From assembly GCA_963545085.1 (NCBI GenBank), contig CAUUHV010000005.1, positions 15,970 through 79,969 on the forward strand: a DNA stretch of 64,000 nucleotides. Direction: 5' to 3'. Shown one piece after another: positions 63,889 to 64,000 of this stretch. The stretch's first letter is position 1. Every line of letters starts with the position of its first letter. A program made the position numbers and the translations under genes. The DNA is from Catonella sp963545085 (lineage in GTDB: Bacteria; Bacillota; Clostridia; Lachnospirales; Lachnospiraceae). The notes under the pieces were generated by a model. It was not told the origin of the DNA. It was given only the letters and a program-made list of their open reading frames with translations, and ran no database searches.

Positions 63889-64000
63889 ATGAAAAATGTA
63901 ACAAAAAAATTATTTGGAATGTTATTAGCAACAACGTTTATAGTATCAACTTGCTCACCATTGTCCAAACCTATATTCAAATCTTCATCAATGATAGGAA
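63889..64000 (+). CDS. Substrate-binding lipoprotein of the second sugar ABC system, 3' end cut
   Basis: ATG 63889, preceded by AAGGAGG, begins a signal peptide (KKLFGMLLATTFIVSTCS) with lipobox STCS and continues out of the window. Only 37 residues are visible, with no binding fold yet. Gene order (isomerase, ATPase, permease, then lipoprotein) implies a ribose-type binding protein, unusual only in being last rather than first. Confidence 0.75.
   Translation, partial: MKNVTKKLFGMLLATTFIVSTCSPLSKPIFKSSSMIG

Noticed and set aside
1..64000. tRNA, rRNA, insertion sequences or attachment sites
   Set aside because: None recognised by eye on either strand; a tRNA or profile search would be needed to exclude short or unusual cases.

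Overview
The window looks like a chromosomal segment of a Gram-positive anaerobe of the class Clostridia, most likely Lachnospiraceae. This is inferred from moderately AT-rich DNA, strong GGAGG ribosome sites, WhiA, a DnaE-PfkA-DapA cluster, RF-3, Glf and many sugar ABC systems. No tRNA, rRNA, CRISPR array, insertion sequence or phage gene was seen.

Layout. 1-11.3 kb: the 3' end of whiA, then a carbohydrate block (two eroded gene remnants and a large GH2 glycosidase), then dnaE, pfkA, dapA and a small membrane protein, closed by a strong terminator. 11.3-23.1 kb: a surface and signalling block. It holds a HAD phosphatase (apparently leaderless), a secreted multi-Ig protein, two secreted WG-repeat paralogues, a clostripain-type lipoprotein protease, a second lipoprotein, a small unknown protein and an AgrA/AgrC-like LytTR-GHKL two-component system. 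Perfect 15-bp direct repeats sit next to the -35 of the divergent unit, in the arrangement expected of a LytTR activator. 23.4-36.7 kb: prfC, then a probable long operon of histidine kinase, OmpR regulator, RluA-type pseudouridine synthase, a membrane-anchored protein with a degenerate C39-like tail, UDP-galactopyranose mutase, a GT2 glycosyltransferase and an SbcD/SbcC-like pair.

36.9-46.5 kb: DUF3737, a MalY-type lyase and a LacI regulator lead into an allose-type operon (binding protein, ATPase, permease, AlsE, ROK kinase, RpiB) with a good promoter and a 16-bp palindrome. 46.5-58.8 kb: a glycoside locus with two GH31 enzymes, a three-part TRAP transporter and a YcxB-like membrane protein on the minus strand. 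Divergent to these are an AraC regulator, an esterase and a GPH-type sugar transporter whose first codons are separated from the rest by a poly-A tract of seven. 59.1-64 kb: a ROK repressor divergent from a SIS-domain isomerase and a second ribose-type ABC transporter, with two identical ATCGAAAACGAT sites between them. The binding-protein gene runs off the right edge.

Together the genes describe a saccharide-using, surface-active bacterium. The best candidates for something undescribed are the LytTR-controlled lipoprotein/protease/WG unit, the TRAP-GH31-esterase locus, the ROK-SIS-ABC sugar operon and the poly-A frame switch in the GPH transporter.
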